Of a stretch of DNA of 64,000 nt, positions 7,598 to 16,045 are shown piece after piece (position 1 is the first letter of the stretch; every line of letters begins with the position of its first letter). The stretch is from Oscillospiraceae bacterium (lineage in GTDB: Bacteria; Bacillota; Clostridia; Oscillospirales; Acutalibacteraceae). The stretch covers positions 54,344 through 118,343 of the forward strand of contig SVQH01000003.1 in assembly GCA_015065425.1 (NCBI GenBank), written 5' to 3'. Under the pieces are notes generated by a model. The model searched no databases, had not been told where the DNA came from, and worked only from the letters and a program-made list of their open reading frames with translations. Position numbers and translations under genes: made by a program.

Positions 7598-9076
7598 TCA
7601 GTCTTCCTTGACAGCAATATTTTCAAATACGCGGTCAAAACGAGCGAGAGCGTCGTCTATGTCAGCTTCTGTATAAGCTGCACTTGTGTAAAGACGGCTG
7701 CCTGCAAGAGTTACAAGACCTTCTGCCATATAAGCTGCACCCATGTGAGTCATTTCTTTCTTTCTGATGTCTGTCTGCTTGAGAACAGAGGGAATTGTCC
7801 AGGGCTTGCACCAGTTGATTGAGAACTGAAGAGTGCCTACTGTTTCAAGATGACAGATGGAGCCCTGATTGAAGGCTACGAAGGGAAGGTGGCGTCTTTC
7901 AATGATTTCCTGAAGTCCCTTTGTGATTCTGTCGCCCATGATACCTGCCTTCTGACAAGCATTGGTTCTGTCCATTTCTTCGAGTGTAAAATATCCTGCT
8001 GCACAGGAAAGGGGATTTGCAGAAAGTGTACCGCCGCAGAAAGCCTTCTTAACCTTAACAGCACCGTCCAGACCTGCACCGAGATATTTCATATATTCTC
8101 TCTTGCCGCCGACGCCGCCTGCTCCGGGATATCCGCCTGCTATAACTTTACCGAATACGGTAAGGTCGGGTGAACATCCGAAATATCCCTGAGCACCTGC
8201 CATACCTACACGGAAGCCTGTAACAACCTCATCAAATACGAGAAGTGAGCCGTACTTTCTGCAAAGTCTTTCAACGCCCTTGCAGAAATCTTTATCAACG
8301 GGACGAGAACCGCTTTCAGGACCGAGTGCCTCAAGGAATACTGCAGCAGTACCGCCACGGAGCATATTCTTTCTGAGAACTCTTTCAAGAGAATCAAGGT
8401 CTCCGGGGAAGAATTCCTGAGTATCTCTCATAAGTCTTGCGGGAACGCCGTTAGCCTGTGTTGATTTTGTTCCGGGAATACGGATACCGTAACCGAGCTG
8501 ATCAGACCAGCCGTGGTAAGCACCGCCCATTTTTACTATATTCTTATTTTTTGTTGCAAGTCTTGCTATTCTTGCTGCAAGCATACAAGCTTCTGTACCT
8601 GACTGAAGCATACGGAACATATCAACAGTTTCAATGCAGTCAGAAATTTTCTTCGCAAGCTTATATTCAAATTCATGGAAAAGACCGGTAGAAGGACCGC
8701 AGGTGTTGAGAAGGTCGATTACCTGTTCACGGACTTCGGGGGGATTTGAACCGAGAACTGTGGGGCCGCCTGCCTGAAGGAAATCGTAATATTCGTTTCC
8801 GTCAATATCATAAAGCTTACAGCCTTCAGCCTTTGTGAATACAAGGGGGAAGGGATAGTTGAAAGCGAGATTGTGCTGAACGCCGCCGGGGATAATCTTC
8901 TTTGCTTCATCGATCATCTCTTTGGATTTTGCACACTTTTTTTCAAAAAAGTTTTCTTCGTAGGAAGCAAGAGCCTCGGGAGTGATTGTGTAAATGGGTT
9001 TTTTAATGAGTTCATTGAGCTGTGCATTTACGGCAGCAGCATCGGGATAATTTGATATTGCAAAACGAGTATCCAT
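7598..9076 (-). CDS. Class III aminotransferase (glutamate-1-semialdehyde aminomutase-like)
   Basis: A 492-residue PLP enzyme of fold type I, class III. Visible features are LYDIDGNEYYDF near 88-100, the GTEA and GAYHGW motifs (about 160 and 185) that hold the cofactor phosphate, the PLP-stacking acid in FDEVVTGFR (Asp282), and the Schiff-base Lys310 in VFGKVIAGGYP. The closest pattern is HemL-like, but the extended N-terminus and lack of heme genes nearby argue for another amino acceptor. First gene of a minus-strand unit with the tandem aldolase and TetR; a second, shorter class III aminotransferase lies at 11962-13212. GAAAGGA precedes the ATG. Confidence 0.87.
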   Translation of the reverse strand: MDTRFAISNYPDAAAVNAQLNELIKKPIYTITPEALASYEENFFEKKCAKSKEMIDEAKKIIPGGVQHNLAFNYPFPLVFTKAEGCKLYDIDGNEYYDFLQAGGPTVLGSNPPEVREQVIDLLNTCGPSTGLFHEFEYKLAKKISDCIETVDMFRMLQSGTEACMLAARIARLATKNKNIVKMGGAYHGWSDQLGYGIRIPGTKSTQANGVPARLMRDTQEFFPGDLDSLERVLRKNMLRGGTAAVFLEALGPESGSRPVDKDFCKGVERLCRKYGSLLVFDEVVTGFRVGMAGAQGYFGCSPDLTVFGKVIAGGYPGAGGVGGKREYMKYLGAGLDGAVKVKKAFCGGTLSANPLSCAAGYFTLEEMDRTNACQKAGIMGDRITKGLQEIIERRHLPFVAFNQGSICHLETVGTLQFSINWCKPWTIPSVLKQTDIRKKEMTHMGAAYMAEGLVTLAGSRLYTSAAYTEADIDDALARFDRVFENIAVKED

Positions 9077-9220
9077 GGTATTTCAAATCCTTTCCGAAAT
9101 TTTATAAGATTTTAAATATTATCTTAAAGTAAATGTTAACACAAAAAAAATATAAAAACAAGTACAATAAATAAGTAATGTGTTCTTTATTTAACTTTTA
9201 TCATATTTTATGCACAATGT

Positions 9221-9694
9221 TCAGTCTTCATCATTTAGCTGACAGTGGGTGATTTCAATGCCCCCGTAATGTTTTGTGATGATACAGTATCTCCTGTTCA
9301 TGACGCTTCCGGGATTTATAAGAGTAACATCTTCATATTGTTCTTTTAACGGAATATGGGTATGTCCGAACAGTGCGAGAGTGCATCCGTTTTCCTTTGC
9401 GGCATAAAACAATGCACCAAGATCGTTTTTGACATTATATGCATGACCGTGGCAGGCAAGAAACTTTGTGTCGCCGATATATGAAATCAGCTTTGGCGGG
9501 AAATTATAAGCTGAAATATCACAGTTGCCCTTGACCTGGTAGACAGGTTTCCCTGCAGTATATTCATTCATTTCAAGCATATCTGCTCCTCCGTCTCCCA
9601 GATGAATAACGGCGTCACAGCTCCGCTCTTTTTTCAGTATGCTTTTTACTGTTCCCGAAAAACCGTGTGAGTCAGACATAACAAGAATTTTCAT
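9221..9694 (-). CDS. YfcE/MJ0936-family metallophosphodiesterase
   Basis: A 157-residue calcineurin-like phosphoesterase: SDSHG (metal site), HLGDGG, GNCD, ACHGH and GHTH in order, the complete metal-ligand set of the small YfcE-type phosphodiesterases. These hydrolyse phosphodiesters in vitro; the cellular substrate is unclear. The ATG at 9692-9694 follows GAAGG; eight further codons upstream are open. Divergent from the three small genes that start at 9758. Confidence 0.88.
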   Translation of the reverse strand: MKILVMSDSHGFSGTVKSILKKERSCDAVIHLGDGGADMLEMNEYTAGKPVYQVKGNCDISAYNFPPKLISYIGDTKFLACHGHAYNVKNDLGALFYAAKENGCTLALFGHTHIPLKEQYEDVTLINPGSVMNRRYCIITKHYGGIEITHCQLNDED

Positions 9695-9757
9695 TAATAA
9701 ACCTTCTTTCATTTGCATATTCTGTATTGATTAAATTTATAATGCGGAGGCGTTTAT

Positions 9758-9973
9758 ATGAATCAGAAAGATATTGATGCTCTTTTCAGTGCACTAAACA
9801 GCGGTGACAGCCGAAATATGGAAAAAATAGGAAAATCTGCGGCACAGAGTTTGTCGGAAGAACAGAGGAAAACCGTTGATAAAGCACTTTCGGATCCCGA
9901 ATTCCTGAATTCTGTGTTGTCCTCAGAAAAAGCTCAGAGTATTTTGAAAAAACTTCAGGGAGGAAAAGAATAA
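9758..9973 (+). CDS. Small protein of unknown function
   Basis: A 71-residue, charged, probably helical protein beginning MNQKDIDALFSALNSGD. No domain recognised. It has a strong ribosome binding site (GCGGAGG), and its stop codon shares a base with the next start codon, so it is a real gene in a three-gene unit. The neighbours are also small and unrecognised. I infer a common function but cannot name it. Confidence 0.7.
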   Translation: MNQKDIDALFSALNSGDSRNMEKIGKSAAQSLSEEQRKTVDKALSDPEFLNSVLSSEKAQSILKKLQGGKE

Positions 9974-10305
9974 TGGATATTTCCTCACTTCTTTCTTCTC
10001 TTTCAGCGGAAGATGTTGAAAAACTCAAGGAGACAGCAAAACAGTTTTTCGGAGATTCCGAAAAGAATAATCAAGTCATTGCAAAACCTGATGATTCAGA
10101 AAAATTTCAACTGCCGTTTGACCCAAAATTGCTGTCGGGGGTGGCAGGGCTTTCGCAGATGTTCAATGAAAACGATGAACGGTGTGCATTTATTACGGCT
10201 CTTAAACCGCTTCTCAGTGAAAAGCGACGTCAAAAAGCGGATGATGCAGTTATGATGCTGAAGTTTATGAGAATTATAAATACATTACAGGAGAACGGCA
10301 GATGA
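9973..10305 (+). CDS. Small protein of unknown function
   Basis: A 110-residue protein, mostly helical, with a short Ser-rich start (MDISSLLSSLSAEDVEKL) and a helical C-terminal half ending in MMLKFMRIINTLQ. Its start codon overlaps the stop codon of the upstream gene by one base and its end overlaps the next gene by four bases, a sign of translational coupling. No membrane segment or known motif seen. Confidence 0.7.
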   Translation: MDISSLLSSLSAEDVEKLKETAKQFFGDSEKNNQVIAKPDDSEKFQLPFDPKLLSGVAGLSQMFNENDERCAFITALKPLLSEKRRQKADDAVMMLKFMRIINTLQENGR

Positions 10306-10697
10306 GCGATTATTCTTATAATGATATGCTTCGTATGCAAAGTGAAGCAAAGCAGCGTGTCCTTGAAATGCAGAAACGCTCACGTACAGCTGCGGAAAAT
10401 TTTCAATCGAAAAGCCAGAAATGCAGGGAAGTGCAGGATGAGCAGCTTCCCAGTGTTCCTAAGGCTATAAGTTTTCCTGCAGATATACGTAACGTAAGCA
10501 GTACGCATCGCTCAGGTGTAACACACAAAAATAATAATTCAACACAATTTGATTTAAGAAAGTCACTGTATAATGTATTCGGTAACCTGACAGGTGATGA
10601 TTATGAAAGAATGTTTATAATGTCACTGTGCCTTTTGCTGGCTGAAGAAAACAGGGATGATTCATTGATTTTTGCATTGATGTATCTGCTGACTTAG
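10302..10697 (+). CDS. Small protein of unknown function
   Basis: A 131-residue protein with a coiled, charged N-terminal part (about 5-45), a low-complexity polar middle (70-90) and a C-terminal helix rich in Leu and Met (MFIMSLCLLLAEENRDDSLIFALMYLL). The C-terminal end could be a membrane-associated or protein-binding helix. Last gene of the coupled three-gene unit 9758-10697. Function unknown. Confidence 0.68.
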   Translation: MSDYSYNDMLRMQSEAKQRVLEMQKRSRTAAENFQSKSQKCREVQDEQLPSVPKAISFPADIRNVSSTHRSGVTHKNNNSTQFDLRKSLYNVFGNLTGDDYERMFIMSLCLLLAEENRDDSLIFALMYLLT

Positions 10698-10848
10698 TAT
10701 ATTATATCGATAACACAAAATCAACAAAACCGACAAATTATAAGTAATTTGTGGAATATAAATAAAAATTAAGGCGAAAATTTGTTAAATAAAATTGCAG
10801 GTTTTTGTTAGAAAAAGGCTGATTGTTCATGTTTTGTTAATAGTTATG

Positions 10849-10857
10849 TGATATAAT
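10849..10857 (+). promoter_or_regulatory. Extended -10 promoter before a tiny ORF
   Basis: TGaTATAAT (10849-10857), an extended -10 element, with no good -35. It lies 42 bases before a 27-codon reading frame and about 190 bases before a strong terminator, so it would make a transcript of roughly 215 bases. Confidence 0.5.
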
Positions 10858-10899
10858 TGCAATGAAATTAAACATTAACCGAAAGTGAGTGTTGTTCAG

Positions 10900-10983
10900 A
10901 TGTTTGAAGTACTTATCAATTTTATATTGTCGATAGTCGATATATTAAAGAATTTTGTTGCTGCTTTCTCCGGAATTGCGTAA
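10900..10983 (+). CDS. Candidate 27-residue hydrophobic peptide
   Basis: A short frame starting MFEVLINFILSIVDIL and ending in SGIA. The whole peptide is one hydrophobic or amphipathic helix, long enough to lie on or span a membrane. A modest ribosome binding site (AAGTGAG) lies about ten bases upstream, an extended -10 promoter 42 bases upstream, and a terminator 60 bases downstream. Size and composition resemble small membrane peptides, including type I toxins and phenol-soluble modulins, but I cannot assign it. The 488-base gap 10698-11185 has no longer gene. Confidence 0.4.
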   Translation: MFEVLINFILSIVDILKNFVAAFSGIA

Positions 10984-11044
10984 AATTGTAGTCCTGTAAA
11001 TGCTGATTGAATTTCAGTTTGTTATTCAGAACAAAAATTACCCG

Positions 11045-11077
11045 GACCGTCCGATTTTTTTCGGGCGGTCTTTTTTT
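11045..11077 (+). terminator. Intrinsic terminator
   Basis: Ten-bp stem GACCGTCCGA / TCGGGCGGTC (one G-U pair) followed by seven T. It ends transcripts from the small-ORF region and insulates the SCP2 operon. Confidence 0.9.
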
Positions 11078-11100
11078 CGGGCAAAATCAATAAATATAAG

Positions 11101-11129
11101 TTGACTTTGTTGCAATCTTTTGTTAAAAT
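11101..11129 (+). promoter_or_regulatory. Promoter of the SCP2/aminotransferase/transketolase operon
   Basis: TTGACT (11101-11106), 17-base spacer, TAAAAT (11124-11129), about 57 bases before the first start codon. Confidence 0.75.
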
Positions 11130-11185
11130 GTATTGTGTCTAAATATTTTGGGACAAAATCCCGAATGAAAACGGAGGAATGAGTT

Positions 11186-11947
11186 TTGACAGATGCAAGA
11201 ACATTGGCATACATAAATATGTATGGTATTCTCGGAACACTCGAGAATCTTTGTGAATTGGATGAAAATGCAAGAGCCCTTCTTACCAATAAAAAACCTA
11301 TATCCATAGGTTTTGAGGTCAAGGACGGTCCGGCAGCCACAATTACATTTAAGAACGGATATTGCCGAATGGAAGACGGATGCCGTTCAGACTGTACCAT
11401 CAAACTTCCTTTCTCATCCTGTGAGAAATTCAACGGAATGATTGACGGTACTGTTACCCCTATTCCCAGTAAAGGCTTTTTACATATCGGTTTTCTTCTT
11501 AAATCTTTTATCGGTCTCACCGATATGCTGACAAAGTATTTAAGACCTGAGCCTGAAGACCTTAAAGATGAAGTGTTCTTTGAAAAAAGTACTTATCTTA
11601 TGTTCTATCTGATAACAGTTGCTCTAGCTCAGATCGGCAATCAGGATGCAATAGGCAAGTTCAGTGCCGATCACATCGTTGACGGTGATGTGCTTATGAG
11701 TATCGCAGGCGGTCCCAAGGCAACCCTCAGAGTAAAGAATCATCATATCGTTACAATCAAAAAGGATATGGGAAATCCCCGTGCTCTTATGGAGTTTCAG
11801 GGAACAAAGCTTGCTCGTGACCTTTTCGACGGAAATGTCAATTCCATCGCTTGTATCGGTGAAGGAAAAATCATTATGGGCGGCATGATCTCAATGATAG
11901 ATAATGTCAACAGAATTCTTAACAGAGTTGCACTCTATCTTGCTTAA
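11186..11947 (+). CDS. SCP2-like sterol/lipid-carrier domain protein (first of two)
   Basis: A 253-residue protein. The C-terminal third (roughly 160-253: VDGDVLMSIAGGP, RALMEFQGTKLARDLFDG, ACIGEGKIIMGGM) has the pattern of the SCP2 sterol-binding fold, which binds acyl chains or hydrophobic ligands in a tunnel. The N-terminal half repeats a weaker version of the pattern. Starts at TTG with GGAGG eight bases upstream. First gene of a plus-strand operon; a second SCP2-like gene lies at 15173. The family call is by pattern only; the ligand is unknown. Confidence 0.6.
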   Translation: MTDARTLAYINMYGILGTLENLCELDENARALLTNKKPISIGFEVKDGPAATITFKNGYCRMEDGCRSDCTIKLPFSSCEKFNGMIDGTVTPIPSKGFLHIGFLLKSFIGLTDMLTKYLRPEPEDLKDEVFFEKSTYLMFYLITVALAQIGNQDAIGKFSADHIVDGDVLMSIAGGPKATLRVKNHHIVTIKKDMGNPRALMEFQGTKLARDLFDGNVNSIACIGEGKIIMGGMISMIDNVNRILNRVALYLA

Positions 11948-11961
11948 GGGAGGAAAAAATA

Positions 11962-13212
11962 ATGGCAACTAAAATCAATACATATACAAAAAGCCGTGAG
12001 TGGTTTGACAGAGCTACAAAGGTAGTTCCCTCGGGTGTTTACGGACATCTGGGTCCTGCTGAAGGTAATTTCATGCCTGTTACTTCTTTCCCTCTTATGG
12101 GTGACAGAGCACAGGGCTCATACTTCTGGGATGTTGACGGCAACAGATTTATTGACTATATGTGTGCTTACGGTCCCAATGTTCTCGGTTACAATGATCC
12201 CGATGTTGATGCTGCTGCAATGGAACAGCTCAAAAAGGGTAACTGCATGACCTCACCTTCTTATAAGATGGTAGAATTTGCAGAGCTTCTTGTTGATACT
12301 GTTGCATGTGCTGACTGGGCATTCTTTGCAAAGAACGGTAACGATGTTACAACTGCCGCTATCATGACTGCAAGAGCAGCAACTCACCGTAAGAAGATAG
12401 TGTTTATCAACGGCTACTATCACGGTGTTTCCCCCTGGACACAGAAAATTGACTATCCCGGTATCATTCCCGAGGATGTTGCAAACAATCTTTATATCGA
12501 TTGGAACGATTTTGACCAGCTTCAGAAGGTATTTGACGACAATAAAGGTGAAATTGCTGCATTTATTTCAACACCCTACATGCATGGAAATTATCTTGAT
12601 AATGCACTTCCTGCAGACGGATATTGGAAGAAGGTAAGAGAACTCTGCACTGAAAACGGCACGGTTCTTATTGTTGACGATGTGCGTTGCGGCTTCAGAC
12701 TTGACCTTGCAGGTTCCGACCATTTTTATGGATTTGAAGCTGACCTTATCTGTTTCTGTAAGGCTCTTGCCAACGGATACAATGTATCTGCCCTCTGCGG
12801 TAAGGATTCTCTTAAAAATGCAGTAAGTTCTCTTTCATATACAGGCTCATACTGGCTCAGTGCAATGCCTTTTGCTGCAGGTATTGCCTGTATCAACAAG
12901 ATGAAGGAGCTTGACACCCCCAAGATGTTCCGTGAACTCGGTCTTAAACTTACAGACGGACTTAAAGAAGTTGCAACTGCAAACGGATTTAATATGGTAG
13001 TTTCAGGTGAACCCTCACTCTTCTATTTAAGACTTGCTGATGATGATTCACTCTTTATCCATCAGGACTGGATTCAGGAATGTGTCAAGAGAGGCATCTT
13101 CTTTGCCGGTCACCACAATCATTTCATCAATGCTTCTCTTACGGAAGATGATATTAAGTTTACTCTTGATGTTGCTGATGAAGCATTCAAGGCTATCAGA
13201 GCAAAATATTGA
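11962..13212 (+). CDS. Class III aminotransferase (GSA aminomutase-like), second copy
   Basis: A 416-residue PLP enzyme. It shows YFWDVDGNRFIDY (54-66), GYYHG (151-155), the pyridine-nitrogen acid in IVDDVRCGFR (Asp239) and the Schiff-base lysine in FCKALANGY (Lys267). The stretch normally GSEA is KNGND here, so the cofactor phosphate pocket differs from standard GSA aminomutase. It sits between an SCP2-like gene (14 bases upstream, good AGGGAGG site) and a split transketolase, which suggests that it adds an amino group to a ketose- or aldehyde-like intermediate of this operon. The specific substrate is not known. Confidence 0.82.
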   Translation: MATKINTYTKSREWFDRATKVVPSGVYGHLGPAEGNFMPVTSFPLMGDRAQGSYFWDVDGNRFIDYMCAYGPNVLGYNDPDVDAAAMEQLKKGNCMTSPSYKMVEFAELLVDTVACADWAFFAKNGNDVTTAAIMTARAATHRKKIVFINGYYHGVSPWTQKIDYPGIIPEDVANNLYIDWNDFDQLQKVFDDNKGEIAAFISTPYMHGNYLDNALPADGYWKKVRELCTENGTVLIVDDVRCGFRLDLAGSDHFYGFEADLICFCKALANGYNVSALCGKDSLKNAVSSLSYTGSYWLSAMPFAAGIACINKMKELDTPKMFRELGLKLTDGLKEVATANGFNMVVSGEPSLFYLRLADDDSLFIHQDWIQECVKRGIFFAGHHNHFINASLTEDDIKFTLDVADEAFKAIRAKY

Positions 13213-13265
13213 TATAAATTTAAGGTTTTTACCTTATAGTTTTATAAATTAAGGAGGACAAAATT

Positions 13266-14138
13266 ATGCCTTTAACAAAACAAGAATGGCTTAATCTTGA
13301 AAAAAAGGCCAACGAGCTCCGTAATCTTACCCTTGATACAACATATTGGGCAGGTTCAGCTCACATAGGCGGCGGTCTCAGTGTTCTTGATATTATGACC
13401 GTACTTTATCATAAGTACATGAATATCAAGGTTGATGATCCGGGCTGGGAAGACAGAGACAGATTTATTCTTTCAAAGGGTCATGCAGGTGTTTCTTATG
13501 CTGCAACTCTTTGCGATCTCGGTTTTAACGATGTTGAAATGCTCAAGACCTTCAACCTTTCGGGTTCAAAGATGGGTATGCATCTTGACTCTAATAAGGT
13601 TGTCGGTGTAGATGCTTCTACGGGTTCTCTCGGTCACGGTATGTCAATAGCAGTAGGTACTGCTCTTGCAGCCCGTCTTCAGGGTAAGGATTACAAGACA
13701 TTTGTAGTTCTCGGTGACGGTGAATGTGACGAAGGCTCCAACTGGGAGGCTGCTATGAGTGCCGTTCATTATAAGACCACAAATATGATAAGCTTTGTTG
13801 ACCGTAACAAGTGCATGATTGACGGCAGAACAGAAGATGTTATGAATCTTGAACCCTTCTGTGCTAAGTGGGAAGCGTTCGGCTTCATCGTTAAAGAAAT
13901 TGACGGTAACAACATTAAAGAGCTTTGCGAAGCTATTGATTTTGCTTATGAAAACAAGACCGATAAGCCCGTTATGATAGTTGCAAATACTCTTAAGGGC
14001 TGCGGTATTGACTTTATCGAAGACGATTATCTCTGGCATTACGGTGCATTTGATGATGAAAAGTACGAGAGAGGTAAGAAAGCTCTCGAAGAATCATATA
14101 AGAAGAGAATCGCAAGAGTAGAAAAGGAGGCTAAATAA
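13266..14138 (+). CDS. Transketolase-like protein, N-terminal (TPP-binding) subunit
   Basis: A 290-residue thiamine-diphosphate-binding half of a split transketolase. SAHIGG (His33), SKGHAG (His73), the diphosphate/Mg motif GDGECDEG (from 150) and the downstream Asn in VDRNK are all present. Archaea and many bacteria carry split transketolases, and split forms often work in biosynthetic operons rather than the pentose phosphate pathway. AAGGAGG precedes the ATG. The C-terminal subunit follows two bases later, so the two must act as a heteromer. Confidence 0.9.
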   Translation: MPLTKQEWLNLEKKANELRNLTLDTTYWAGSAHIGGGLSVLDIMTVLYHKYMNIKVDDPGWEDRDRFILSKGHAGVSYAATLCDLGFNDVEMLKTFNLSGSKMGMHLDSNKVVGVDASTGSLGHGMSIAVGTALAARLQGKDYKTFVVLGDGECDEGSNWEAAMSAVHYKTTNMISFVDRNKCMIDGRTEDVMNLEPFCAKWEAFGFIVKEIDGNNIKELCEAIDFAYENKTDKPVMIVANTLKGCGIDFIEDDYLWHYGAFDDEKYERGKKALEESYKKRIARVEKEAK

Positions 14139-14140
14139 GT

Positions 14141-15151
14141 ATGGCAGGCGGAATGACTTATACAGCTGTTGACTCTACATCACTTTCAACTGCTGAAATT
14201 TACGGTAAGGCTCTCGTTGAACTGGGCAGAGCTCATCCTGAAGTTGTAGCACTTACAGCGGACCTTGCAAAGTCCACAAAAATCGGTGATTTCCAGAAAG
14301 AATTCCCCGACAGATTTTTCAACGTAGGTATTGCCGAACAGAACCTTTTCGGTGTTGCCGCAGGTATGGCTAAGGCAGGTCTTGTACCCTTCCTTTCCAC
14401 ATTCTCACAGTTCGCATCCCTTCGTGCTGCTGACCAGCTCTCCACTGACCTTTGCTATCAGAATATCAATGCCAAGGTTATAGCTACTCATTCGGGTACA
14501 TCCTTCGGTCAGGCAGGTTCAACTCACCATGCAATCACTGACCTTGCTGTTACCCGTGCAATGCCCAATCTCACCGTTATCTGCCCTGCAGACGGCGTAG
14601 AAACCTATAATGCAGTTATGGCTGCTTACGAAACACCAGGTCCCTTCTATATCAGAATCAACCGCGGATTTGACCGTGTTCTTTATAAAGATTCTGATTA
14701 CGGTTTTGAAATCGGTAAGGCTGTTACTGTAAATGAAGGCACAGACCTTACAATTATCGCTTGCGGCTCATGTGTATTTCAGGCTGTTCAGGCTGCTGAC
14801 TTCCTTGAAAAGGCAGACGGTCTCAAAATAAGAGTTCTTGATATGCACACTATTAAGCCCATTGACAAGGAAGCCATCGTCAAGGCTGTTATGGATACAC
14901 GTCGTATTATCACCGTTGAAGACCACAATGTTCTCGGCGGACTTGGTTCAGCTGTTGCTGAAGTTGTCGTTGAATCAGGTAAGGGCTGTGCGTTCAAGAA
15001 GCTCGGTGTGCCCGATAAGTTTGCTCCTATTGGTCTTCATGAGGATATCATGGCTGATCTCGGTATTGATGCCAACGGTATCATTGCTGCAGTCCGTGAG
15101 GTAATGAAAGCTGATTTTGAGCTTGATGATGACTGGGACGATGAGATCTAA
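14141..15151 (+). CDS. Transketolase-like protein, C-terminal (pyrimidine-binding) subunit
   Basis: A 336-residue partner of the N-terminal subunit. It contains the TPP-activating glutamate (Glu66 in VGIAEQN), the pyrimidine-binding fold and the C-terminal transketolase domain (VEDHNVLGGLGSAV). A ribosome binding site (AAAAGGAGG) lies inside the end of the upstream gene. The tail DDDWDDEI is highly acidic. The operon setting with aminotransferase, SCP2 and acyltransferase genes indicates a dedicated pathway that transfers a two-carbon unit; the acceptor is not known. Confidence 0.9.
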   Translation: MAGGMTYTAVDSTSLSTAEIYGKALVELGRAHPEVVALTADLAKSTKIGDFQKEFPDRFFNVGIAEQNLFGVAAGMAKAGLVPFLSTFSQFASLRAADQLSTDLCYQNINAKVIATHSGTSFGQAGSTHHAITDLAVTRAMPNLTVICPADGVETYNAVMAAYETPGPFYIRINRGFDRVLYKDSDYGFEIGKAVTVNEGTDLTIIACGSCVFQAVQAADFLEKADGLKIRVLDMHTIKPIDKEAIVKAVMDTRRIITVEDHNVLGGLGSAVAEVVVESGKGCAFKKLGVPDKFAPIGLHEDIMADLGIDANGIIAAVREVMKADFELDDDWDDEI

Positions 15152-15172
15152 TTTAAGAAAGGGTTGAAAGTA

Positions 15173-15985
15173 ATGGCATCAGAAGCAATTTATACAAATA
15201 AAATATTCCTTTGCGGTGCTCTTCCTCTTCTTAAAACCATCGTTAATGATGTTCCGTCACTTAAATCAAAGTTCAAGAAAGTGCACTGTGTTTATCAGGT
15301 TAGCTGTCTTGACCCTGAGGCACCTGACGGAAAGTGGGCAACACATTTCGTTGTAAACGGTGATGACTGGCTTGTTCATGCAAACAAGGTTGCTCACAGA
15401 GTAGGAAAGCAGAAATATGTAGAGCTTGAATTTAAGAGTGTTGATGCAATGAATGCATTCTTCAAGGGACAGATAGGTCCCGCAACACTCCCCAAAATGA
15501 AGGGTGTGAACTTTGTCAAGGAGTTTGCCGCTTTTATGATGGCTCTTCTGAAAATGGCAAATCTCTTAGGTCTTGAAACACCTCCCGAAGACGAAGAAAC
15601 AAAGAGACTTCTTGTTAAGTGTTATTTCTATCTTCTTTCTGTCGGTATTTCCACGCTTAACAAACTCGGACATGAAAAGATACATGAGTGGGCACTCAAG
15701 AGTCCCGACCGTGTTTATGCATGGAAGGTCAACGGGGAAGACAGTGTTTCTGCATTTATCCGCATAAAAGCAGGTAAATCAAAAGCCGGTAAGGGTGAAT
15801 ATAAGAGAGCAATGCCTTTCTTTACCATGCGTTTCGATTCACTCGATTCTGCTCTTGGTATACTTATGTCCATAGATGATATGCTTGCTTCCGTAAGAAG
15901 CGGAAAGCTTATTATGGACGGTGCTCCCGAATTCGGTGCTCAGATAGGTGAGTATATGATGCTCGTCGGTGCACTTGCAAAATAA
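15173..15985 (+). CDS. SCP2-like sterol/lipid-carrier domain protein (second of two)
   Basis: A 270-residue protein similar in plan to the product of 11186-11947: a mixed alpha/beta C-terminal part with FIRIKAGKSKAGKG, FFTMRFDSLDSALGILMS and SGKLIMDGAPEFG, like SCP2 strands and ligand-tunnel helix. I chose the ATG at 15173 with AAAGGG about ten bases upstream; a TTG three codons earlier would overlap that site. It follows the transketolase C subunit by 21 bases. A role in presenting a hydrophobic substrate to the operon enzymes is inferred. Confidence 0.55.
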   Translation: MASEAIYTNKIFLCGALPLLKTIVNDVPSLKSKFKKVHCVYQVSCLDPEAPDGKWATHFVVNGDDWLVHANKVAHRVGKQKYVELEFKSVDAMNAFFKGQIGPATLPKMKGVNFVKEFAAFMMALLKMANLLGLETPPEDEETKRLLVKCYFYLLSVGISTLNKLGHEKIHEWALKSPDRVYAWKVNGEDSVSAFIRIKAGKSKAGKGEYKRAMPFFTMRFDSLDSALGILMSIDDMLASVRSGKLIMDGAPEFGAQIGEYMMLVGALAK

Positions 15986-16000
15986 TCAAAGGTAATATCA

Positions 16001-16032
16001 GCCGCCGATCGGCTCTTTCTCCGGTCGGCGGT
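16001..16032 (+). other. Intergenic hairpin inside the operon
   Basis: Twelve-bp stem GCCGCCGATCGG / CCGGTCGGCGGT with two G-U pairs and an eight-base loop. The T run starts only eight bases later, so it is at best a partial terminator or an mRNA-stability element between the second SCP2-like gene and the acyltransferase gene. Confidence 0.6.
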
Positions 16033-16045
16033 GATTGATGTTTTT

